From JBAXRT01 sp037131065 (GTDB lineage: Bacteria > Bacteroidota > Bacteroidia > Bacteroidales > FEN-979): a stretch of DNA of 13,118 nucleotides. Numbering within the stretch: the stretch's first letter is position 1; each line of letters starts with the position of its first letter. A model generated the notes under the pieces. The model was not told the DNA's origin, made no database searches, and was given only the letters and a program-made list of their open reading frames with translations. The position numbers were made by a program, and so were the translations under genes. Positions 1 to 7,437 of the stretch are shown piece by piece. The stretch covers positions 1-13,118 of the forward strand of contig JBAXRT010000085.1 in the NCBI GenBank assembly GCA_037131065.1. Direction: 5' to 3'.

Positions 1-1383
1 GTTTCGCTGGGCTTATACAAAGCGTTTGAAAAGAAACCTGTTTACATCCATGCCGGTCCTGAAGCCATCCCTGTTCAGAAAGTAAGTTATCTGGAAGGAT
101 CTGCTACAGTGCTGCCCGATTTTGAAACGGCCGCAACAAACTCAATCCATGCAGTTGTACATATAAAATCGGAATTCCAGAAGAAAAGCCTGGTATTCGA
201 TGATTTCTTTGAATTCTTCAATCAAAGGCCCAGGGAGTACTACTCGCCTTATTCGGCAATGGGTTCAGGGGTGATCGTTTCCCCAGCCGGTTACATTGTT
301 ACCAACAACCATGTGGTCCAGGATGCCAACAAAATATCCGTCACCCTCAATGACAAGAGAGTTTACGAAGCAAAGGTGATAGGGTCTGATCCAAGCACCG
401 ACCTGGCATTGATAAGGATTGAAGAAAAGGGGCTTCCGTTCATGTCGTACGGCAACTCAGACAATATTAAAATAGGGGAGTGGGTACTTGCCGTGGGTAA
501 TCCTTTCAACCTCACCTCAACGGTCACTGCGGGGATCGTCAGCGCCAAGGCCCGTGACATCAACATTCTGGGTTCACAGGGCGCCATCGAATCATTTATT
601 CAGACAGATGCGGCCATCAATCCGGGTAATAGCGGGGGTGCCCTTGTTAATACGAGGGGCGAACTGATCGGGATCAATGCAGCTATTGCTTCCGGGACGG
701 GTTACTATACGGGTTATTCCTTTGCGATCCCGGTCAATATTGTCAAGAAGGTGGTTGATGATTTCATGAAATACGGGAAGATCCAGCGCGCATATATTGG
801 GGTTTACTACCGCGAGATTGATGACCAGTTTGCAAAGGATAAGGGTCTTAGCGTTTTACAGGGTGTTTACGTTGATAACATAGTTGAAAACGGGGCTGCG
901 GACAAGGCGGGGATCAGGCAGGGAGATGTGATCGTAAAGATCGACAACCTTCCGATAAACGGAAAGTCGGAACTGATGGAGGTTGTCGGTCAGAAGAATC
1001 CCGGAGATAAGGTAGTCGTTGCTTACAGCCGCGACGGGAAAATTGCAGAAGTGCCGGTAGTTCTTCAAAGTGAAGATTCAAAAATGGTTGCCGTGAAGGA
1101 GGATAAGGACAAGATCATCTTTCATGGCGGGGTATTCCAGCCCATTACAGCGGCTGAGAAATCAAAATACCATCTCGATTACGGGTTCAAGGTGACCCGT
1201 CTGGAGAAGGGAAAATTGCAGAGTGCAGGAATCCGTGAAGGATTCATTATTTATTCAATCGACCGAAAGCCGGTCCGTTCGATGCAGGATCTCAGCGAAG
1301 CGCTTACAAGCAGGGAGGGAGGGGTTCTGATCGAAGGTCTCTACCCGAACGGACTGAGGGCTTATTATGGAATAGGATTATGA
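1..1383 (+). CDS. htrA: HtrA/DegP-family serine protease, 5' end cut by window edge
   Basis: Envelope serine protease/chaperone that degrades or refolds damaged periplasmic proteins. The frame is open from base 1, so the GTG at 109 is an internal valine and not the start. The signal/anchor lies mostly outside the window. About 460 residues are visible. The trypsin-like triad is complete: His in TNNHVV (codon 310-312), Asp in STDLAL (400-402), and Ser in NPGNSGGAL (631-633). A first PDZ domain covers roughly 790-1065 (GVYVDNIVENGAADKAGI). A shorter, more divergent second PDZ covers about 1140-1380 (GFKVTRLEKGKLQSAGI). The stop overlaps the rpoD start as ATGA, which suggests translational coupling. 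Porphyromonas gingivalis, as I recall, has the same htrA-rpoD order. Family assignment is secure; DegP and DegQ cannot be told apart from sequence alone. Confidence 0.95.
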   Translation, partial: VSLGLYKAFEKKPVYIHAGPEAIPVQKVSYLEGSATVLPDFETAATNSIHAVVHIKSEFQKKSLVFDDFFEFFNQRPREYYSPYSAMGSGVIVSPAGYIVTNNHVVQDANKISVTLNDKRVYEAKVIGSDPSTDLALIRIEEKGLPFMSYGNSDNIKIGEWVLAVGNPFNLTSTVTAGIVSAKARDINILGSQGAIESFIQTDAAINPGNSGGALVNTRGELIGINAAIASGTGYYTGYSFAIPVNIVKKVVDDFMKYGKIQRAYIGVYYREIDDQFAKDKGLSVLQGVYVDNIVENGAADKAGIRQGDVIVKIDNLPINGKSELMEVVGQKNPGDKVVVAYSRDGKIAEVPVVLQSEDSKMVAVKEDKDKIIFHGGVFQPITAAEKSKYHLDYGFKVTRLEKGKLQSAGIREGFIIYSIDRKPVRSMQDLSEALTSREGGVLIEGLYPNGLRAYYGIGL

Positions 1384-2243
1384 GACAATTAAAAATATCA
1401 AAATCGATAACCAACCGTGAAACGGCTTCTCTCGACAAATATCTTGCAGATATCGGGAAAGAGGAGCTGATCACGGCAGATGAAGAGGTACAGCTGGCGC
1501 AGCGGATCAAGACGGGCGATCAGTCCGCTCTGGAGAAGCTGTGCAAGGCCAACCTGCGGTTCGTGGTCTCTGTTGCCAAGCAATACCAGAACCAGGGACT
1601 CAGCCTGCCTGATCTCATCAATGAAGGCAATGTCGGGTTGATCAAGGCAGCCCGAAGGTTTGATGAGACCAGGGGATTCAAGTTCATCTCCTATGCTGTA
1701 TGGTGGATCCGCCAGTCGATCCTCCAGGCGCTTGCCGAGCAGGCCAGGATCGTGCGTTTACCGCTGAACCAGGTGGGTTCGATGAGCAAGATGTCCAAGG
1801 CCAGCGTAAAACTTGAACAAAGGTTTGAGCGTCCACCCTCACTTGGTGAAATCGCCACCGAGATGGAGATCCCGGAGCACAAGGTAGCGGAGACCATGCG
1901 GATGGCCACACGGATCGTGTCCATGGATGCCCCGCTCGATGCGGATGAAGATACCAAATTGCTGGATGTCTTTGTTGCAGAGGATACGCTTCCCACCGAC
2001 GAGCACCTGATAAGGGAGTCGCTGTCGATGGAGATCCAGCGATCGCTGGCAGCTCTGAGCGACAAGGAACGGGAGATCATCAATTTCTTTTACGGGATCG
2101 GTGTTCCTCACAGTTATACTCTAGAGGAGATCGGCTCGATGTTCGGACTCACACGGGAGCGGGTTCGGCAGATCAAGGAAAAAGCTTTGCGCCGGCTTAA
2201 ACATTCCTCAAGGAGCAAGCTGCTTAAGGCTTACCTGGGATAA
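1380..2243 (+). CDS. rpoD: RNA polymerase primary sigma factor RpoD (Bacteroidota type)
   Basis: Primary (housekeeping) sigma-70 factor that directs RNA polymerase to promoters. The 287-residue protein is complete for this phylum, where RpoD lacks region 1.1 and the large non-conserved insert of the E. coli protein. Region 1.2 covers about residues 16-50. Region 2 runs from about 55 to 125 and includes DLINEGNVGLIKAARRFD and the promoter-melting/-10 recognition segment FKFISYAVWWIRQSI. Region 3 covers about 127-205. Region 4.2, with its helix-turn-helix, covers about 247-275 (YTLEEIGSMFGLTRERVRQI). The ATG overlaps the stop of the upstream protease gene by 4 nt, so both probably share a transcript. 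This sigma would recognise the TAnnTTTG elements seen elsewhere in the window. Confidence 0.97.
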   Translation: MRQLKISKSITNRETASLDKYLADIGKEELITADEEVQLAQRIKTGDQSALEKLCKANLRFVVSVAKQYQNQGLSLPDLINEGNVGLIKAARRFDETRGFKFISYAVWWIRQSILQALAEQARIVRLPLNQVGSMSKMSKASVKLEQRFERPPSLGEIATEMEIPEHKVAETMRMATRIVSMDAPLDADEDTKLLDVFVAEDTLPTDEHLIRESLSMEIQRSLAALSDKEREIINFFYGIGVPHSYTLEEIGSMFGLTRERVRQIKEKALRRLKHSSRSKLLKAYLG

Positions 2244-2322
2244 CTTTGATGACGGGGATTAAGTTTTAAACACCCGGTTCATAATTTATCTGTGAAAAAA
2301 TTATCGACTGTCCCTGGGTATG

Positions 2323-2341
2323 CAAAATTTTTATAATTTTG
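2323..2341 (+). promoter_or_regulatory. Candidate promoter with palindromic -7 region upstream of 2360 gene
   Basis: TAATTTTG at 2334-2341 matches the Bacteroidota -7 consensus TAnnTTTG and lies 18 nt before the ATG at 2360, leaving a short leader. It is the right arm of an inverted repeat: CAAAATT (2323-2329), a 5-nt spacer, and AATTTTG (2335-2341). No clear TTTG/TTG -33 box is visible at the normal distance. The palindrome may be a repressor site over the -7 box, or simply AT-rich sequence. Confidence 0.45.
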
Positions 2342-2359
2342 TGGTCGGAAAAATAAATT

Positions 2360-2731
2360 ATGACCCGACGTCACTCTTTTACCGAAATGCTGCTTTTCCA
2401 TCTCCTGATGGGCATTGCCGTGGCCATTATGAGTGTCGGGTCACTGATCAATTTCCACCAGTACAAGATCTGGCACAAACCCCTTATTCCGAAGCTTGTT
2501 GCCTATAAAAGGGACCATGAGGACCTTTCGAAAGTAATCTCTTTAGAGAAAAATATCCAGAAGGATCACCTGGTCCAAAAAATCAATGGTGACACCGGTT
2601 TTGCGTTGATGAGTGAAAGTTCATTATCCTCTTCACACACTGATTATTCACCGGTTTACAATGCAGCCCTCTCTGCTTTTTCTGCACGGCTCCTCCCATC
2701 CACGGGACTAAGGGCTCCGCCGACCTGTTAA
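2360..2731 (+). CDS. Small single-helix membrane protein of unknown function
   Basis: I do not recognise this 123-residue protein. After a short basic N-terminus (MTRRHSF) there is one hydrophobic helix at about residues 10-30 (LLFHLLMGIAVAIMSVG). A polar, lysine- and histidine-containing segment without cysteines follows, and the tail is small and proline-rich, ending RAPPTC. Codon use resembles the neighbouring genes and supports real coding. The gene is preceded by a -7-like element and ends 126 bp before the HmuY-like/receptor operon on the same strand, so it may belong to that regulon. The RAPP tail recalls the C-termini of DUF2946-type small proteins found near metal-related TonB receptors, but this rests only on the tail and is weak. 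Topology is probably N-in with the C-terminus in the periplasm. Confidence 0.65.
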   Translation: MTRRHSFTEMLLFHLLMGIAVAIMSVGSLINFHQYKIWHKPLIPKLVAYKRDHEDLSKVISLEKNIQKDHLVQKINGDTGFALMSESSLSSSHTDYSPVYNAALSAFSARLLPSTGLRAPPTC

Positions 2732-2857
2732 TTACCCCTTCCTGACATCCAGATTCTGGGAATGAAGATCAATCAGGCTAAAAGCTTTTGATGGTTTTTA
2801 CTTGCTATTTTCTAATCTTCAAATCTCCAAATTTTCAAATCAATAAATATTTTTCTA
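2732..2857. other. Intergenic spacer with CAAAT microrepeats and a HindIII-type palindrome
   Basis: The 126-bp spacer contains a perfect 10-bp palindrome, AAAAGCTTTT, at 2780-2789, and then an A/T-rich run with CAAAT repeated three times (about 2820-2840). TTTG at 2787-2790 with TAATCTTC at 2813-2820 could be a poor promoter at 22-nt spacing. No strong terminator is visible, so co-transcription of 2360-2731 with the following operon remains possible. Confidence 0.4.
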
Positions 2858-4126
2858 ATGAAGACAATTGTTACAATGCTCACAGCAGTTTTTACTGCAC
2901 TTCTTTTCGGAACTGAATCCAAAGCCCAGGGAACCCTTGTTTCCGACACCGTCGTCATGGGCGGATCCTATGTCAATGAAGTTTATTATAAAATTTCGGA
3001 TGGAACAAAATACACCACAAACCGGATACTCTGGGACATCGCTTTCCGGACAAAGGTGATAAGTTCAAGCATCATGACCAATGATGGGGTCGGCGTGGTT
3101 TTGTACACATATCCCAAAGCCGATTCCACCGGATGGGCAACCCTCGACACAACAGGTCTTTCGGGCTGGGCCCCTATGTACAATGATCAGAACGACTGGG
3201 AAAACGGGGCCTTTTCAAGAAATGCATCGGGTTATCCCGATTATGGCTGGGGAAAATACAATGAAGTGACCCATAATCTTATTGGCGATTCACTCTTCGT
3301 TATTAAACTCAGAGATGGCAGTTTCAAAAAACTCCGGATCATTGAGAAATTTTCAGTCGAAGATATTTACCGCTTCCGTTTTGCCAATCTTGACGGTACC
3401 GGTGAACAGGATATCATGCTTAACCTGAAACCGGATACGGCAAAGAATTTCATCGGGTACTCGCTTCAGACGAATGAAAGGGTTGATTTCGAACCGGTCA
3501 GGCAATCCTGGGACCTTCTGTTCACCAAGTATGTCTACACATGGCCTGACAATTCTTCATACATTGTTACAGGTGTTCTTTGCAACCAGGATGTCAGTAC
3601 CAAGCGATTTGCCCAGGTACCGCTTGACTACAGTGACTGGGGACCAGGGAAATGGGATTCGACGCGCGCTTCCATTGGCTATGACTGGAAAATGGTGCAG
3701 CCCGACTATACCTATAAGGTGGTCGATTCGCTGCTCTTCTTTGTTAAGCCGGTCAAACCGGATATCTACAAACTTTATTTTACCAGTTTTGCAGGAACAA
3801 CCACCGGCGTCATTTCCTTCCTGAAGGGAAAGATTGCAGGTGTTGGGGTTGATGATGAACAGGTAACGGCTGGTACTTTGAATGCATTTCCAAATCCGGC
3901 AACGGATTTCATTACCATATTCTTTTCCGCCAAAAGCGGTGAAGATGTTTTCGTTTCTCTTACAGATCTGTCGGGCAGACAACTCCGTTCGGATCGTCCG
4001 GAAGGTTTGGCTGACGGGAAAAACAGTTATGTAATGGATGTTAAAGGGATCAAACCCGGCGTCTATTTTGTATCTGTAACCTCCTCTTCAACCAGATCGG
4101 TGCTGAAGGTAATCATTCGTCATTAA
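2858..4126 (+). CDS. T9SS-exported protein with two tandem HmuY-like domains
   Basis: The 422-residue protein begins with a signal peptide (cleavage likely after SKA, residue 23). Two units of similar layout follow. Unit 1 (about 36-178) has RILWDIAF and a later segment DSLFVIKLRDGSFKKLRII. Unit 2 (about 196-322) has RQSWDLLF, IGYDWK and LLFFVKPVKPDIYKLYF. These resemble the NDLNWDMAL and FFVRGADGNIAKVQF segments of P. gingivalis HmuY, a heme-binding protein. The C-terminus (about 342-422) is a type A T9SS sorting domain with PNPATD, LTDLSGRQL, IKPGVYFV and a basic end. The protein should therefore be exported across the outer membrane and attached or released. It is the first gene of a three-gene operon, 2 bp before the TonB-dependent receptor. 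It is a paralogue of the lipoprotein at 6372. The HmuY heme-ligand histidines cannot be placed, so the ligand is unknown. Confidence 0.85.
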   Translation: MKTIVTMLTAVFTALLFGTESKAQGTLVSDTVVMGGSYVNEVYYKISDGTKYTTNRILWDIAFRTKVISSSIMTNDGVGVVLYTYPKADSTGWATLDTTGLSGWAPMYNDQNDWENGAFSRNASGYPDYGWGKYNEVTHNLIGDSLFVIKLRDGSFKKLRIIEKFSVEDIYRFRFANLDGTGEQDIMLNLKPDTAKNFIGYSLQTNERVDFEPVRQSWDLLFTKYVYTWPDNSSYIVTGVLCNQDVSTKRFAQVPLDYSDWGPGKWDSTRASIGYDWKMVQPDYTYKVVDSLLFFVKPVKPDIYKLYFTSFAGTTTGVISFLKGKIAGVGVDDEQVTAGTLNAFPNPATDFITIFFSAKSGEDVFVSLTDLSGRQLRSDRPEGLADGKNSYVMDVKGIKPGVYFVSVTSSSTRSVLKVIIRH

Positions 4127-4128
4127 GG

Positions 4129-6375
4129 ATGAAGAGAGGCCCTTTCAGCCTTACCGCCGGACTTATTTCAGTTCTGTTGATCATGCTGGCCGTAGTCGCA
4201 GCCTACGGCCAGCAGCAGCAGGCAACCATCCGGGTTCTTGACCAGAAGACCGGGGAACCTGTCGCTTTCGCTCATGTGTGTTTTGAGGGAATCAGGACAG
4301 GGAAACCGAAATATGGTATGACCACGCTCCAGGGCACCATCCCGAATGATGTTTCAGAGAAAAGCAAAATTGCTATCTCCTACGTGGGGTATGCAAAATA
4401 TATGGATACTATCCAGCCCGGGCAATCGATTCAGGTAAGTTTAAAACCAACCATACTCAACATGGATGAGGTGGTCGTCACCGGGCAATATACCCCGGAG
4501 AGGGCCGACAAATCAATCTACAAGATCGAGGTGATCAATGCCCGCCAGATCGAGCAGAAGGCTGCCACCAACATGGCGGAGCTCCTGAAAGATGAATCGA
4601 ACATGCAGGTAACCCAGGACGGAGTCCTCGGGACCAGCCTGAGGATCCAGGGTTTATCAGGGGAGAATGTAAAATTCCTGATGGACGGCGTGCCGATGAT
4701 CGGCAGAATGAATGGCAATTTTGACCTCAACCAGATCAGTCTCTATAATGTCGATCATGTGGAGGTGATTGAAGGGCCGATGTCGGTGATCTACGGCAGT
4801 AATGCCCTGGCCGGGGTTATCAATATCATAACCAAAGAAAACAAAAGTTCCCTTTTAAATACTTCTGCCAATGCTTACTGGGAATCTGTAGGCGTCTTTA
4901 ATTTTGATGCCTCCGTTTCTTCAAACATCAGGAAACATGGTTTTTCGGTTACAGGGGGAAGGAATTTTTTTGAAGGGTGGAACCCTTCGTCAGATACCTC
5001 CCGGTCGCTTACATTTAAGCCGCGCAGGCAGTATTTTTTCGACGGTTATTACAGTTTTACAACCGATAAACTAAGGTTAAAGATTGCGGGTGATTATTTC
5101 AACGAAATGCTTCTTGATAAAGGATCACTTCAGCCACCTTATTTCATCTATACATACGACAACTACTTTAATACAATAAGATACTCCATCCGGCTTGATG
5201 GATCGTTAAAACTTCCGAAGAGCCATTTTATCAACCTCCTTCTCTCATACTCAGATTATTCTCGGCAGAAACAGACCTGGTTCAAAGACCTGACGACCCT
5301 GGAAAGGTCACCGGTCACCGCTGGCTGGGGACACGACACCACCACAATCGCCTCCTGGATGGCGCGTGCTACCTTTGCGAAGAACAATACAGAAAAGAAA
5401 TTCAATTACCAGGCCGGGATCGATATAAACATCGAGACCGGTAGCGGGAAACGGATCACAGGGAACAACCAGGAGATCGGGGATTACGCTGCCTTCGTGA
5501 GCCTTCGGTATGATCCGGTAAAAGTCCTTTCTATTCAGCCAGGAATCAGGTTCATATACAACACCAAGTACCAGGCCCCGCTTGTCTATGCATTAAGCGC
5601 CAAATGGAACATCATGGGCGGGTTGAACCTGCGGCTCTCCTATGCCCATGGTTTCAGGGCACCATCACTGAAAGAGCTTTACCTCTATTTCAAAGATATC
5701 AACCATGACATCCAGGGGAATCCTGATCTGAAAGCGGAGACCAGCAACAACGTCAACATTAATTTCAACTGGAGTTCAGAAAAGAAGAAATATGCATGGA
5801 CCCTTGATCTGACGGGTTTTTATAACCGGATCAGCAATGTGATCCTGCTGGCGCCGGTTGGCACCGGCCTGCAATATACTTATGTGAACCTGAGCAAATA
5901 CATGACCACCGGGATCCAATTCAGTGCGGGATTTAACCTCTATCCTGCTCTGAAATTGCAGGTGGGGCTTTCTGAAACCGGGGTGACCGGCGCCATCGAT
6001 CCCGAGATGCCGATGGATCCGCTGAAGTGGGCCACAGAGGTAAGCCTGAGCGCATCCTATCATTTTGTCAGGCCGGAGATCACCCTTGCTTTGTATTACA
6101 AATATACAGGAAAAACACCGCAGGTTATTGTTGAAGAGAGCGGGCTGACCTGGGGAGCCGTCGATCCTTTCAATACCATGGATATCACAGCTACAAAGGG
6201 ATTCTGGGCCAATAGGATAAGGCTTTCGACCGGAGTAAAGAACCTCTTTAACGTCACTACGGTACCGGCGACAGGAACGGGCGGGGGACATGGCTCCGGG
6301 GGAGACGGGATGAATATCTCATGGGGCAGGAGCTTCTTTCTGAAATTCACCTTTGTTTTTAACCGCTACAAATGA
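4129..6375 (+). CDS. TonB-dependent outer-membrane receptor, HmuR-like candidate
   Basis: Energy-coupled outer-membrane transporter of 748 residues. A signal peptide (about 1-27, cut near AYG|QQ) is followed by a carboxypeptidase-regulatory-like domain (about 31-109), a TonB-box-like MDEVVVTGQ (112-120), the plug (about 125-238, including VEVIEGPMSVIYGSNALAG), and a 22-strand-type barrel to the C-terminus. In the barrel, FRAP (509-512) and NPDL (531-534) flank His526 (DINHDIQGNPDL). This is the arrangement of HmuR/HemR-type heme receptors. The FRAP and NPxL boxes also occur in vitamin B12 and other receptors, so heme is favoured mainly by the two HmuY-like neighbours. The plug also has an unusual His in NVDHVEVI (210). 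The end is FNRYK and not the common terminal Phe. The gene lies 2 bp after the T9SS protein gene and overlaps the lipoprotein start by 4 nt. Confidence 0.92.
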   Translation: MKRGPFSLTAGLISVLLIMLAVVAAYGQQQQATIRVLDQKTGEPVAFAHVCFEGIRTGKPKYGMTTLQGTIPNDVSEKSKIAISYVGYAKYMDTIQPGQSIQVSLKPTILNMDEVVVTGQYTPERADKSIYKIEVINARQIEQKAATNMAELLKDESNMQVTQDGVLGTSLRIQGLSGENVKFLMDGVPMIGRMNGNFDLNQISLYNVDHVEVIEGPMSVIYGSNALAGVINIITKENKSSLLNTSANAYWESVGVFNFDASVSSNIRKHGFSVTGGRNFFEGWNPSSDTSRSLTFKPRRQYFFDGYYSFTTDKLRLKIAGDYFNEMLLDKGSLQPPYFIYTYDNYFNTIRYSIRLDGSLKLPKSHFINLLLSYSDYSRQKQTWFKDLTTLERSPVTAGWGHDTTTIASWMARATFAKNNTEKKFNYQAGIDINIETGSGKRITGNNQEIGDYAAFVSLRYDPVKVLSIQPGIRFIYNTKYQAPLVYALSAKWNIMGGLNLRLSYAHGFRAPSLKELYLYFKDINHDIQGNPDLKAETSNNVNINFNWSSEKKKYAWTLDLTGFYNRISNVILLAPVGTGLQYTYVNLSKYMTTGIQFSAGFNLYPALKLQVGLSETGVTGAIDPEMPMDPLKWATEVSLSASYHFVRPEITLALYYKYTGKTPQVIVEESGLTWGAVDPFNTMDITATKGFWANRIRLSTGVKNLFNVTTVPATGTGGGHGSGGDGMNISWGRSFFLKFTFVFNRYK

Positions 6376-7379
6376 AACGACCCAAAAGAGTCGCACTTTT
6401 TTTCATGACTATCCTCGTGTTGCAGTCCTGTTTTAAGGAGGATCAGCAGTTGCCCGAACCGGTGCGTGGTGACGTGATGACCGATACGATCGCAATGACC
6501 GAGAACTACGGTTACCAGGTCTATTTCAGGCTTGATTCGGGGAGGGTTGTTTCAACGAATCCGAGAGCCAACAGCGACCTGGGATTTGAATGTTCGAAGG
6601 AGGGATGGAAGATCGTCCTGAATACGGCTGACTTTATGAAGGCCACTGACCTTGGGGAGGTGACTTTTGGCCAGCCGTATGACACAACCGGTCTCAAATG
6701 GAAATTCGATAAGTCCGACGGGAACCCCGATTCTCTTGCCATCGGATCATGGTTCACTGTGAACGGACAGGATACGGTCTCGCTGAACCATGTTTATCTC
6801 CTCCAGCGTGGGATGGATGAGTTGGGCAACGATCTCGGTATCCGGCAGATTATTTTTGACAGCCTGAAGCGTGGAACTTACTATTTCAGGTATACAGGTT
6901 TGAACGGAGGTGCCATTTACAGCACTTCTGTGAATAAAGATCCTTCGGTGAATTACCTTTGGTTCAGTCTTGATGGTGCCGGATCGATTCAGCACAACGA
7001 GCCGGAAAAGACCAGCTATGATCTGCTCTTCACTCAATACACCACCCTTCTTTTTACTGACCTTGGAGAAGCTTATCCCTATCTTGTGACCGGCGTTCTT
7101 CTGAACCGGATACGGGTTGAGGCGGCCATCGATACAATCCACGATTTTTCGTCCATCACTTTTGATATTGCAAAAAATCTCAGCTACAGCTCTGCGCTGG
7201 ATGCCATCGGCTATGACTGGAAATTCTATGATTTCGATGCCGGCAGTTATACCGTCAGGACCGGGCTATCTTATGTTATCAGGGATGCAAAGGGTTACCT
7301 TTATAAACTGCGCTTCATAGGATACTATAACAAACAGGGGCAGAAGGGTTATCCGTCGGTGGAGTTTCAACGACTGTAA
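6372..7379 (+). CDS. Lipoprotein with two tandem HmuY-like domains
   Basis: The 335-residue lipoprotein has the lipobox LQSC, with the lipidated Cys at 20. FKEDQQ follows, and the K-E-D at positions +2 to +4 fits the K-(D/E)2 type of Bacteroidota lipoprotein export signal, suggesting a cell-surface location. Unit 1 (about 46-178) has YQVYFRLDSGRVV, LKWKF and YYFRYTG. Unit 2 (about 192-332) has YLWFSLDGAG, SYDLLFTQY, GYDWKF, and YVIRDAKGYLYKLRF. The last segment aligns by eye with the FFVRGADGNIAKVQF strand of P. gingivalis HmuY. The protein is a paralogue of the T9SS protein at 2858 (shared SYDLLFT/SWDLLFT, LVTGVL/IVTGVL, AIGYDWK/SIGYDWK). Its ATG overlaps the receptor stop (ATGA). It probably captures a ligand, possibly heme, for the receptor. 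Confidence 0.87.
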   Translation: MKRPKRVALFFMTILVLQSCFKEDQQLPEPVRGDVMTDTIAMTENYGYQVYFRLDSGRVVSTNPRANSDLGFECSKEGWKIVLNTADFMKATDLGEVTFGQPYDTTGLKWKFDKSDGNPDSLAIGSWFTVNGQDTVSLNHVYLLQRGMDELGNDLGIRQIIFDSLKRGTYYFRYTGLNGGAIYSTSVNKDPSVNYLWFSLDGAGSIQHNEPEKTSYDLLFTQYTTLLFTDLGEAYPYLVTGVLLNRIRVEAAIDTIHDFSSITFDIAKNLSYSSALDAIGYDWKFYDFDAGSYTVRTGLSYVIRDAKGYLYKLRFIGYYNKQGQKGYPSVEFQRL

Positions 7380-7437
7380 AATTCATTAGTCACTCGTCAC
7401 TCGAATTACTCGTCATTCCTCCAATCCTCCTATCCTC
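7380..7437. repeat. Short direct microrepeats between convergent genes
   Basis: The 58-bp gap between two converging genes holds ACTCGTCA-type units (CACTCGTCACTCG, then ACTCGTCATT) followed by a TCCTCCTATCCTCC run. No classical stem-loop plus T-tract is visible. Such short slipped repeats are often seen in Bacteroidota intergenic DNA. Confidence 0.5.

Noticed and set aside
2281..2304. ATAATTT/AAATTAT inverted repeat after rpoD as a terminator
   Set aside because: The stem is all A/T with a 10-nt loop and no T-tract follows; too weak to annotate.
2320..2508. Alternative plus-strand frame overlapping the small membrane protein
   Set aside because: Its start lies upstream of the -7 element and it lacks any structural logic; the 2360 frame has a proper membrane helix and coding-like third positions.
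2858..7379. Firm assignment of the operon as heme uptake (hmuYR)
   Set aside because: The HmuY heme-ligand histidines cannot be placed in either paralogue and no heme enzyme is nearby; kept as a hypothesis only.
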